Shown here one piece after another: positions 27,351 to 35,550 of a DNA stretch of 64,000 nucleotides. Position 1 is the stretch's first letter; each line of letters starts with the position of its first letter. This DNA is from MWAR01 sp035388825 (lineage in GTDB: Bacteria > Muiribacteriota > Ozemobacteria > Ozemobacterales > Ozemobacteraceae), in NCBI GenBank assembly GCA_035388825.1, contig DAOOQQ010000009.1, positions 1 through 64,000 of the forward strand, given 5' to 3'. Both the position numbers and the translations under genes were made by a program. The notes beneath the pieces were generated by a model. It did not search any database. It was given only the letters and a program-made list of their open reading frames with translations, and was not told the origin of the DNA.

Positions 27351-28420
27351 TCGTCGAAGCCGGGAATATCCGGCCGGATGCCCCGGGTGATGCCGGCATC
27401 GTCCGGAGCGGCGGGGGGCTGGATCTGCTGCTGGGTGCCCGTTGCCCCGGTGCGCGGCCGGAACCGGAGCCGGATTTCGGTGTCGCCGATCTCTATTTCA
27501 TACAAGGCGGCATCACCCGCGGCTTCGTTACAGAGATTGCGGAGGGCTTTCCCGAGCGGAAGACCGGTGGTCGTCACCCCCACGGAACGGCTGGTGTCGA
27601 TCACCGAGCCGGCGATCAGGGTGATCTTCGTGCCGGTGTTTGCGGCGATGCGATCGAGTGCATCGGCGAACGGCCGGCCGGCGACGTCCGTGTTGACGGG
27701 GATCAGCCGGAGGGCCTCGAGGGTGAGGGGATCGCCGGATTTCCAGGCGGGAGAGGCGGTTTCGGGAGGCTCCGGAGCGACCGGCACGGGGGCGGGCACG
27801 GGCTGTGGGTTGGGCCTGGGCGGCCGCGGCGAATCGGGCCGGATGCCGCCGGGCGGCATCGGGAAGTCGGGGCGGATCCCCCGGGTCATGCGGTCGCCGC
27901 CATCATCAGCGGAGGTGCCGTCGTCCGGGTTCAGGAGCTGCCCGGGGCGGATGCCGTAACTCGCCAGGGAGCCGTCATCCGTCGCCTGATCCCCTGTTTC
28001 CGTCGTTGCGGCGGTTTCGGCGTGGCCGGTGACCGGGGTGAACGTGAGCTGGGCGAGCAGGGCGAGCATGGCTGCCGCCGATGCACCAGAAAGGAGTTTG
28101 CGCTGGGGCTCGGGAACGGGAGTTGCGGTGATGATGCCGCGAAGCTGAGCTTCAGGAATCGCGTTCAGCATCGAGCGTTCGGTCTGGTCGAGCGGCAGGC
28201 TCAGTTCATCGGCGACGGCCGAGCGGCGGGTGAGCAGTTCGGCGCAGAAAGCGGTATCGACAGCTGCCCGTTTGATGAGAAGTTCCATGCCGCGGGGGAT
28301 ACCGCGGCCGCGGTCCGTGGCTCCCGAGGGGCGTCCGCCGACGATCGTGTGGCCCTGGCCGCCGGTGTCGCCGGTCTCGTCCGGTCTCGCCATTCTCACG
28401 TTTTTCGAGTTCTCGCTCAT
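27347..28420 (-). CDS. Membrane protein with NHLP-like N-terminus, GIRPD motifs and STN-like domain
   Basis: This 357-residue protein belongs to no family I can name. Residues about 44-100 form a helical domain (RAAVDTAFCAELLTRRSAV, then LPLDQTERSML) resembling the NHLP/Os1348-type leader region of RiPP precursors. One transmembrane helix lies at about 108-128. A Pro-rich stretch carries GIRP at 156-159 and GIRPD at 181-185 and 192-196. Residues about 232-320 look like a secretin/TonB short N-terminal (STN) domain. A last GIRPD (347-351) sits at the extreme C-terminus, preceded by TR. GGGAGG lies before ATG 28420. It is 30 bases downstream of the cyclase gene and coupled to the radical SAM gene. 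An anti-sigma-like signalling role is an alternative. Confidence 0.6.
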   Translation of the reverse strand: MSENSKNVRMARPDETGDTGGQGHTIVGGRPSGATDRGRGIPRGMELLIKRAAVDTAFCAELLTRRSAVADELSLPLDQTERSMLNAIPEAQLRGIITATPVPEPQRKLLSGASAAAMLALLAQLTFTPVTGHAETAATTETGDQATDDGSLASYGIRPGQLLNPDDGTSADDGGDRMTRGIRPDFPMPPGGIRPDSPRPPRPNPQPVPAPVPVAPEPPETASPAWKSGDPLTLEALRLIPVNTDVAGRPFADALDRIAANTGTKITLIAGSVIDTSRSVGVTTTGLPLGKALRNLCNEAAGDAALYEIEIGDTEIRLRFRPRTGATGTQQQIQPPAAPDDAGITRGIRPDIPGFDE

Positions 28421-28450
28421 GGATGCCTCCCGGGTTCGAATCGGATGGCT

Positions 28451-31342
28451 CTATGATACCTCAACTTCGCCGAGCGAGACGATTTCGAAGCCGATCGGCC
28501 GGTTTTCGACGGCTGGAAGCGGCTCCGATACGCACTTCCCGGCCAACACCTCGAGGCTGTCGGGACAGACGACGACCGGAACGCGGCGGGCCTCCTTCGA
28601 ACGTTTTTCCATAGCTGCAGCTTTATTAACTGTCGGGCCGGTGACCGTGAAATCCTGTCTGCCGTCGGAGCGGCCGAGCACGCCCATCAGGATCTCTCCG
28701 GTCGCGATCCCGCTTCCCGTCGCGATCGTGAACTCCCCGGCGGCCCGGCGGGCCTCGTTGAACGCCTCGAGTTCGCGGCGCATGCCGAAGGCTGCCCGGA
28801 TGGCCCGTTCCGCCGACGGCGCCATGCCGTGGGTCGGCAGGAATACGGCCATGATGGCGTCGCCGATGAACTTGTCGATCGTGCCGCCGTTGGCTTCGAT
28901 GACGCTTTCCATGCGGGTCAGGTACGCGTTGAGCATCGCCGTGATCCGCTCCGGGGGCTGGGTTTCGGACATCGTGGTGAAGCTGCGGATATCGGTGAAC
29001 AGCACGGTCGCGGTCAGGCGCGTGGCCGTTTCCCGGTGCCGGCCGGCGACGGCCTGCATCGTCAGATCCGAAATGAAGCGGCGCAGGAACTCCTTTTCGG
29101 CGAGATCCTGTGCCATGCGGTTGAAGCTGAGGCACAGGCCGCCGATCTCGTCATCGGTGAGCACGGGCAGGCGGCGCTCGTAATCGCCTGCCGCGATCGC
29201 TTCCACCGTTTTCCGCATCTCGCCGACGGGACGCAGGAAGAAGGCTTGAAACAACATCAGGGCGAGAATGACGATTGTGAGCGGGTAGGCGGCGGCGAGC
29301 AATGCCGGCAGGCCCGTCAGACGCGAGGCGGCTTCGATCGGCTCGACGGCAGCACCGATCAGATCCGTGCCGGCGAGGGGGCGGGCCAGGATGCGGCAGG
29401 GAACACCTTTGACGGGCAGCTCGGTCTGGATGTTGCCGCCTTCGCTTTTCAGACGTCGCATCAGCAGATTCAGGCCGGGTTCCATCGTGCACGAGATGGG
29501 GAACGTCATCGGCCATTCCCGTTCGTCGTCCTGCATCAGAACGAGGTCCGGGGTGTCCGTTGCCGAGGCGGTCCGGGCATTGATCAGCTCGACGATCTCC
29601 AACTGGATGAGGAACTTCCGGTGCAGGACGGCGAAGAGCAGAATCGTCGGCTTGAGGGTTTCGTCCAGGACGTGATGGAATATCACGAGGGTCGTCTCGT
29701 GGAACATCTGGAACGGCATCAACTGGTCGAACGTGATCGCCAGTTGGTAGACGCTTTCGGGGCTGACGGCCAGAGCAATGACGTCATACACCATGCCCCC
29801 TTTGAGCTCCCGCTGGAGATTTGCGCGCTGATCCCCATTCGAGCCTCCTTCCTGGGAAAGGATCGTCGACTGGATATACTGCAGGAGCGAGGTGATCAGG
29901 ACGCGCGCCTGTTTCGCGGCCTTGCCGGCTTCCCCGGGAAGCGGCACCCGGTAGAACGCGTGCGATGTTCCATCCCCTTCGAACACATACAGTGTCTGGA
30001 GAAGAGAGCTTTTCAGATCGGCGACCTGGGAGGCGACCCAGGGTGTCGGGGGCATGCCGCGCCGCCAGGCGGGATCGTCGAAAAATCGTCGCAACGGCTT
30101 GACCAGGGTGCTCATCGAGGTGACATGCCCCGCTTCGATCTGCTCGAGCCGCCGTTCGAGCCGCTGCATCGCCTCGGTATGACGGGAATCGGCGCTGCTC
30201 TGGGCGCCGATGAACCCGATCCAGACGAGACCGCACACGGGAATGAACGCGACGAGAACCGAGACGAGAAGACACTGCCGAACCAGGCCGGAGGCGAGGC
30301 CGGCAGCCGCTCCCGAGCGTACGAGCATCCCGGCTCCGGCCAAAAGCAGGAGCAGGATGCCCGTGACGAGGGGCGAACGGGCGACCCGGAAGGGGACGGG
30401 CATCGACGAGACATGCACCACGACGCCGTTCGGCCAGCCGGCCTTCGTCGCGAACGCGACTCCCGTTCCGGCCGCATCGAGCAGGACCCCTTCGGAAAGG
30501 CTCTCGGACTCGAAGAGCACCGCGCGCGCGAGTTCCGGTGACAGGCCGGGGATGCCGGGATGCTCCGAAGCCAGACGCCGACGGGAGACGAGATGGACCC
30601 TGGGAATGCCGAGCCGTTCTGTCGGCAGTTTCAGAGCATGTTTCAGCCATTTCGCCGAGCGGATGACGCGGTGCGGAACGAACAGCACGACCTCGCCCGC
30701 ACAGGGAACGGCGCCGACTCTGATCACCTCGGAGGCGCTCGCGAGATCGATGTGCGACTCGTTGTCGAGAACGGCCGTGGGAAACCATGGTCCGATCATC
30801 AACTGACCCGAGACGCCAAGGAAGACGGTCGTCTTGAGCGCGATCGGGTTTCGTTCGAGGAAGGAGACATGTTTGCCGAACAGATGGACCAGGCTCGGAA
30901 AGTATTCCTGGTAGAGCCAGCCGGGAATGGGTTCCCATTGTTCGCGAATGCGCCGTTCGTAGGTTATCGCCCGGAGGGCGCGGAGATCGCGGGCGGTGAA
31001 GCCCCTGGATTCGAGAAGGGTCGACGTTTCGTCCCAGAGGGCATAGGACACGGAGGAGCCGAACGCCGTGCGCCAGCGGGCGGCGACATGCCGGGCCGTC
31101 ACTGGTGTGAGGCGGTCGAACCCGTGCAGGCCGGCGAGGATCTTCTCGTGAGCCAGGCTGGTGGGATTCAGGCGCTCCCGGATCAAGGGCAGACGGTTTC
31201 GCAGAGCGTCGATGTTCTGGATACGGATCGCCTGCTCCCGCCGCCCCTCGATGACGTCGAGACAGAACCAGCCGACGAGAAGGAGAAGCGGAATCAGCAG
31301 AAGGTGCGGAATCCGTGACGCCGAAGTTGCCCGCTCAGCCAT
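28451..31342 (-). CDS. Membrane adenylate cyclase, metal-Asp-competent but lacking catalytic Arg
   Basis: The 963-residue protein has a TM helix (about 11-30), an outer domain, two TM helices (about 335-395), a second sensor-like domain with an entry coiled coil, and a TM helix near 650-675. HAMP follows (about 680-735), then a class III cyclase domain (about 775-930). The metal-binding Asps are present: FTDIRSF (Asp 784) and KFIGDAI (Asp 828, with Lys 824). The VN motif reads TVNKAAAMEK, so the transition-state Arg expected four residues after Asn 906 is Ala 910. A homodimer should therefore be impaired. The start is ATG 31342, with GGAGG eight bases upstream and an 8-base overlap with the cyclase gene before it. 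Confidence 0.85.
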   Translation of the reverse strand: MAERATSASRIPHLLLIPLLLLVGWFCLDVIEGRREQAIRIQNIDALRNRLPLIRERLNPTSLAHEKILAGLHGFDRLTPVTARHVAARWRTAFGSSVSYALWDETSTLLESRGFTARDLRALRAITYERRIREQWEPIPGWLYQEYFPSLVHLFGKHVSFLERNPIALKTTVFLGVSGQLMIGPWFPTAVLDNESHIDLASASEVIRVGAVPCAGEVVLFVPHRVIRSAKWLKHALKLPTERLGIPRVHLVSRRRLASEHPGIPGLSPELARAVLFESESLSEGVLLDAAGTGVAFATKAGWPNGVVVHVSSMPVPFRVARSPLVTGILLLLLAGAGMLVRSGAAAGLASGLVRQCLLVSVLVAFIPVCGLVWIGFIGAQSSADSRHTEAMQRLERRLEQIEAGHVTSMSTLVKPLRRFFDDPAWRRGMPPTPWVASQVADLKSSLLQTLYVFEGDGTSHAFYRVPLPGEAGKAAKQARVLITSLLQYIQSTILSQEGGSNGDQRANLQRELKGGMVYDVIALAVSPESVYQLAITFDQLMPFQMFHETTLVIFHHVLDETLKPTILLFAVLHRKFLIQLEIVELINARTASATDTPDLVLMQDDEREWPMTFPISCTMEPGLNLLMRRLKSEGGNIQTELPVKGVPCRILARPLAGTDLIGAAVEPIEAASRLTGLPALLAAAYPLTIVILALMLFQAFFLRPVGEMRKTVEAIAAGDYERRLPVLTDDEIGGLCLSFNRMAQDLAEKEFLRRFISDLTMQAVAGRHRETATRLTATVLFTDIRSFTTMSETQPPERITAMLNAYLTRMESVIEANGGTIDKFIGDAIMAVFLPTHGMAPSAERAIRAAFGMRRELEAFNEARRAAGEFTIATGSGIATGEILMGVLGRSDGRQDFTVTGPTVNKAAAMEKRSKEARRVPVVVCPDSLEVLAGKCVSEPLPAVENRPIGFEIVSLGEVEVS

Positions 31343-34157
31343 GGTCCGTCCCTCCGACGCCGACGATCTCGATCGCCTCCTTGCGGCCGCGGACACCGGA
31401 AATAGATGTGGATATAGAAACGAATCCGCCGGAAAGGCCCGTGATCGTCTGGGAGGTCGTCAGGATCGAGGGGGTCCCGTCCCGTCCCGCCAGCTTCTCG
31501 AGGCGGGCCGCGAGGTTGACGGTGTCCCCGATGACGGTCGCATCCAGGCGTTTGCGCAGCGAGCCGATATGGCCGCTGACCGGGGTTCCGGAGGCGAACC
31601 CCACGCCGTGACGAAGATGCCGGCCTGGCCCGTCCGGCCCTTCCTCTTTCCAGAGGTTCATTGCCCTGTCGATTTCGAGGGCCGCGCGGATGGCCCGGAG
31701 AGCGGCCGGCGGGGTTTCGGGCCGTTCGCGGAAAATGGCCATCGCCGTGTCGCCGATGAACTTGTCGATGTCCCCGCCGTGCCGCTTCACGGCCGCCTCA
31801 CAAAGGCCGAGATACCGGCTCATCAGGTTCATGGCCTCCTCCGGCGGCAGCAGCGCCTCGACCCCGCTGAAGTTGCGAAGACCGGCGAACAGCACCGTCA
31901 GCGGCTGCCGTTGCCCCGGATCGGGAGTGTGGGTCGCGGCGTTCTCGACGAGGTCGGCCCGCAGGAACGGGGTCATCCGGGCCTTGTGGCGAAGCCCCTG
32001 GACGAGGATTCCGAGCCGGCGGATCAGCACGCCGAGCTCGTCGTCGGCCGTCGAGACGATGCGGGAGCGGTAGTCACCGCCCTCGACCCGCTTCACCGCG
32101 GCCGTCAGGGTCGCCAGGGGCTCGATGAGCAGGCTGCGCAGCCGGCTCGTCGCCCCATGGGAGGCGAGGGCCCCTCCGCACGCGAACAGAACGAGAAACA
32201 GCGCCGTCGCGGGCCAGGAAGGGTCGTGCGTATCGGCCCGGACGAGGGCGATTCCTGCGGCGTCGATCCCCTTGAGGGGGCGTGCTCGCACCAGCCATTC
32301 ATGGCCCCGGATCGGCAGGACCGCCTGGATGTTCTGCCCCGTGAACCGGACCAGCTCGAGGAGTTTGCGGAGTTTTATATTCGATCCGATATAGAAAGAT
32401 GTCGCGGGAAGGTTGCCGAGAACGGCGATCCGCCCCCCGCGGCTTCTTCCCTCGATCAGAGCGCGTTCCATCATCTTCGTGTTCAGATTCACATGGTCGA
32501 AATGGGTACTGAAGAAGCCGACGGGCTTGCGATTCCCGGTTTCGCGGAGGAATGCCTGGAAAATGACCGTCGACTGGTTGGCGAACTGGATCGGGGTGAG
32601 TTTACTGAACATCGTGTGGGCCTGGTCGTTGATGCTCTGCTCCGGGAACAGCATCTCGATTTCCCGCGGCAGCGTTCGTTCGTTCGACAGCTTGGGAGGT
32701 CTGAAGCCGTAATACTGCATCGTGCGCTTGCCGATGGCGTCCAGAATGCCCCAACTGGACTTCTGATCCGCGAGGTGGTACTCGTAGGATCGCCCGTCGA
32801 GAAACACCAGGACGGCCCGGGAGAGGCCGGCCAGTTTGAACGACTCCAGCATCTCCTCGTATTCCGCTCCCGATGTGACGCGTGCCAAGGCCGGGTTTCG
32901 GGTCATCGCGAGGAGTTCGCTTTCGAGCCGGCCGAGCTCCGAGGCAACCTTCTGCTCGATTCCCGCCAGACGACTTTCGAGCTCGCTCTGAAGGCTTTCG
33001 GTGCGGCTTTGGGAAAGCCGGTTCAGGTGTTCGAGGCCCAGCAGGGTCATCGCCAGCAGCGGGGGCAGGGTGAGCGCGGCGGCCGCGATGCCGAACTTCG
33101 TGCCGAGATTCGCCCGGGGTCGCCACCAGCCCGTACCGAGAATGAACAGGCCGATTCCCGCGATCAAAACGCCGGCGGCGAGTCCGGATCGAACGGCCGT
33201 GGTGCAGGCGGTCACCCATTGGGACCGTTCGGGGGTCCGGATGGCCACGGTCAGCATGAGATCGGTGTTTTTATCGTATACTTGAGAGTATATATACCAT
33301 TCGGCGGTCGCATACACGGCCTGGCCGCGTTCGAGCAGCTCCCACAGGCCGTGCAACATGCCGGGCGAGAGAGGCTCGGCCGCGGGACCGTCGCCCGTGG
33401 TCTGCCAGATGCCGCCCACGGCGGCCTCGGGGCCCGAGTGGAGGCGCATCGCCCGTTCGAGTTCCCAGCCGGGTTTGGCGCGATACAGGGGCGCGATCAC
33501 GATGCAGCTCCCGAGGCGGCGCTTCGGGGCATGCCGGGTGTTGAACGTGACCACGGCGAGGGCGTGCAGCTTGCCGCCGATCAGGACTTCGGTCGACTGG
33601 GCGCGGCTGCGGCGGAGATACTTGAGGGAGGCGATCGAGCCGAAGGTTTTTTTCAGGAGGCCCTGGGCGAGCGACAGTTCGGCCGGCGTGAGTTTCGACT
33701 CGTCGCGAAGCGCCCGGAGAAAGGCCCGCCAGGCCCGCTGGCCGGGAGGGAGGGGGCGGCCGGGGACGGCGATCATCCGGTCCGCCGCGTCGAACCAGTG
33801 GAGCTGCGTGTCGGCTGGGAAAACGCGCCTGAGAGCGTCGCCATGGATGCCGGCCGAGGCGCCGTCGAGAGGGCGGCCGCGACGCTCGGCGATGACCGCG
33901 CGCCTGAACCGGCCGAGCTTTTCGGTGATGACGACGGCGCGGTCGAGCGAGCTGCGCAGCCGCATCACCAGCTCGCGGGCTTTTTCCCGGCTCGCCGCCT
34001 CCCGGGTGGCCGAGGTCGAAGCCTCGAACCGGTCGGTGAGATGCCACAGGCCGGCTGCCGGCAGCAGGATGGCGACGAGGAAGAACGCCGCCGTCCACGC
34101 CAGCATGCGCCGTTTCCCCGCCGGTTGCCGCCCGCCCCCTTCGTTCATGCCCGGCAT
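31335..34157 (-). CDS. Membrane adenylate cyclase homologue lacking first metal Asp
   Basis: The 940-residue protein has the same plan as its downstream neighbour: TM helix (about 15-35), outer domain, paired TM helices near 320-365, coiled entry and second sensor domain, TM, HAMP (about 660-715) and class III cyclase domain (about 750-910). The first metal site reads VLFAGLRNFS, with Gly 759 where Asp is expected. KFIGDTAM keeps Lys 799 and Asp 803, and TVNLAARLE keeps Asn 881 and Arg 885. It is thus the mirror image of the neighbour's defect. I place the start at ATG 34157 (or 34148), because the longer frame runs into intergenic repeats. It is probably the first gene of the operon running to 25875. 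Confidence 0.85.
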   Translation of the reverse strand: MPGMNEGGGRQPAGKRRMLAWTAAFFLVAILLPAAGLWHLTDRFEASTSATREAASREKARELVMRLRSSLDRAVVITEKLGRFRRAVIAERRGRPLDGASAGIHGDALRRVFPADTQLHWFDAADRMIAVPGRPLPPGQRAWRAFLRALRDESKLTPAELSLAQGLLKKTFGSIASLKYLRRSRAQSTEVLIGGKLHALAVVTFNTRHAPKRRLGSCIVIAPLYRAKPGWELERAMRLHSGPEAAVGGIWQTTGDGPAAEPLSPGMLHGLWELLERGQAVYATAEWYIYSQVYDKNTDLMLTVAIRTPERSQWVTACTTAVRSGLAAGVLIAGIGLFILGTGWWRPRANLGTKFGIAAAALTLPPLLAMTLLGLEHLNRLSQSRTESLQSELESRLAGIEQKVASELGRLESELLAMTRNPALARVTSGAEYEEMLESFKLAGLSRAVLVFLDGRSYEYHLADQKSSWGILDAIGKRTMQYYGFRPPKLSNERTLPREIEMLFPEQSINDQAHTMFSKLTPIQFANQSTVIFQAFLRETGNRKPVGFFSTHFDHVNLNTKMMERALIEGRSRGGRIAVLGNLPATSFYIGSNIKLRKLLELVRFTGQNIQAVLPIRGHEWLVRARPLKGIDAAGIALVRADTHDPSWPATALFLVLFACGGALASHGATSRLRSLLIEPLATLTAAVKRVEGGDYRSRIVSTADDELGVLIRRLGILVQGLRHKARMTPFLRADLVENAATHTPDPGQRQPLTVLFAGLRNFSGVEALLPPEEAMNLMSRYLGLCEAAVKRHGGDIDKFIGDTAMAIFRERPETPPAALRAIRAALEIDRAMNLWKEEGPDGPGRHLRHGVGFASGTPVSGHIGSLRKRLDATVIGDTVNLAARLEKLAGRDGTPSILTTSQTITGLSGGFVSISTSISGVRGRKEAIEIVGVGGTDHG

Positions 34158-34194
34158 GGTATCACACGCCCCTCGAGACGCACGAAGGAGCGAT

Positions 34195-34520
34195 TCACCA
34201 CAAAGCACAAAGGCACAAAGGAGAACGAACCACAGAGACACCGAGACACAGAGGTTTTTTTCACCACACCGGGACAATTGCACCATCAGACACGGAGGAG
34301 AACGGGGTCGGGAGTCGACGATCCACAGATGACACAGATGACGCAGATGAAATTCTGATCGTCTTCAACCTTGGAGCTTGTGGCGCTTTCAGGATATAAG
34401 GGGATCCCGGGCGTTCGTTCCTCCCGGATTCTTCATCTGTGTTCATCTGCCCTCTGCGGATGCGTATTTCATCGTGGTGAAATCCTCTTCGTCTCTGTGC
34501 CTCTGCGTCTCTGTGGTGCG
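34195..34520. repeat. Nested inverted repeats of CACAGAG and CACAGATG type
   Basis: The outer arms are 34226-34254 (CCACAGAGACACCGAGACAC and on) and 34490-34520, which is its approximate reverse complement. The inner arms are 34321-34355 (CCACAGATGACACAGATGAC and on) and 34426-34464, again an approximate reverse complement. A further CACAAAGGCACAAAG tract lies at 34199-34220. The element fills the divergent gap of about 420 bases between the cyclase operon and the flippase-like gene. The same kind of repeat sits at 3808-3899. I see no gene in this gap. Confidence 0.8.
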
Positions 34521-34575
34521 TTGATTTCTTCGGGTGATTGCCAGGCGGGAGCGGATCTGCGATCATGCAGCGACG

Positions 34576-35550
34576 ATGCATCTCGGAAAACTGCTGCGCG
34601 GCGCTGGCGGCTGGGCGCTCGTCGCGATCGCCATCATCGCGGCGCTGGCCGTGCTGCTTGCCGACCTCGGCCGCGTGACGGCCGCCCTTGCGGCGTTCCC
34701 GCACCGGCTGATTCCGCTCATCCTGCTGTTCGTCAGCTTCAACTACCTGCTGCGGTTTGCGAAGTGGGAGTATTTCCTGCGGCGGCTCGGCCTGCAACTC
34801 CCGATCCGGGGCAGCCTCTGGGTGTTCTTCGCCTCGTTCGTGATGGTACTGAGCCCGGGCAAGCTGGGGGAGGTTGTCAAATCCCTGCTGTTGCGCAACC
34901 GCTACGACATCCCGGTCGCGCGAACGGCCCCCATCGTGCTTGCCGAGCGCCTGACGGACCTGCTCGGCCTGATGTGCCTCGCGGCCTGGGGCTTCTCGCG
35001 ATTCGCCTGGGGCGGCAAAACCCTGATGGCTGGCGGTGCTTTGATGCTCGTCGGCCTGATCGCGGCAACCCGGCCCGCGTTCTGGCGCCTGCTCGACCGG
35101 GCGGCCGGCCGGCTGTTTCCCGGGAAACCCGCTCTCAGAAACACTCTCCGTGCCCTCGAGGAAAGCACCCGGACGCTGCTGACGTTGCCCGCCCTGCTGG
35201 TGACGGTGCCACTGAGCGCCTTTTCATGGGCCTGGGAAGGCGCGGCGTTATACGTGATTTTCGGCGGTCTCGGCGTGGTACGGCCCGAGCTGTTCGCGCT
35301 GTCGCTGTTCGCGCACGCGTTCGGCTCGATCACCGGGGCGCTCTCTTTTTTGCCCGGCGGACTGCTCGTGACGGAAGGGGCGCTCAGCCTCTTCTTCGTC
35401 TCGATGGGGATCGCCGGGGATATCGCCGTGACCGCCACGCTTCTGATCCGTGCCGTCACCCTGTGGTTTGCGATCCTGCTCGGCCTCTGCGTCTTCGCGG
35501 CCGGCGCCCGCGCCGACGACCTGCGCATCGACAGGCCCGCGGCCGCCTAG
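34576..35550 (+). CDS. Flippase-like integral membrane protein (LPG synthase TM / UPF0104 type)
   Basis: The 324-residue product has about seven to eight hydrophobic helices and the family hallmarks LLRFAKWEYFLRRLG, FVMVLSPGKLGEVVKSLLL and VLAERLTDLLGL, then SFLPGGLLVTEGALSLFF near the end. The family includes the flippase half of lysyl-phosphatidylglycerol synthases and proteins thought to move lipids or lipid-linked sugars. No synthase domain is attached. I chose ATG 34576 over a GTG 42 bases upstream because the predicted first helix follows it directly. Its stop overlaps that of the convergent adaptor gene in a CTAG palindrome. Confidence 0.82.
   Translation: MHLGKLLRGAGGWALVAIAIIAALAVLLADLGRVTAALAAFPHRLIPLILLFVSFNYLLRFAKWEYFLRRLGLQLPIRGSLWVFFASFVMVLSPGKLGEVVKSLLLRNRYDIPVARTAPIVLAERLTDLLGLMCLAAWGFSRFAWGGKTLMAGGALMLVGLIAATRPAFWRLLDRAAGRLFPGKPALRNTLRALEESTRTLLTLPALLVTVPLSAFSWAWEGAALYVIFGGLGVVRPELFALSLFAHAFGSITGALSFLPGGLLVTEGALSLFFVSMGIAGDIAVTATLLIRAVTLWFAILLGLCVFAAGARADDLRIDRPAAA

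Noticed and set aside
28431..28442. tRNA T-loop-like string GGTTCGAATC
   Set aside because: The flanking bases do not form a T-stem, and no other tRNA arms are present around it.
31161..34358. Long open frame on the plus strand (about 1065 codons)
   Set aside because: It is antisense to the cyclase gene, which has intact HAMP and cyclase motifs; the shadow has no recognisable domain.
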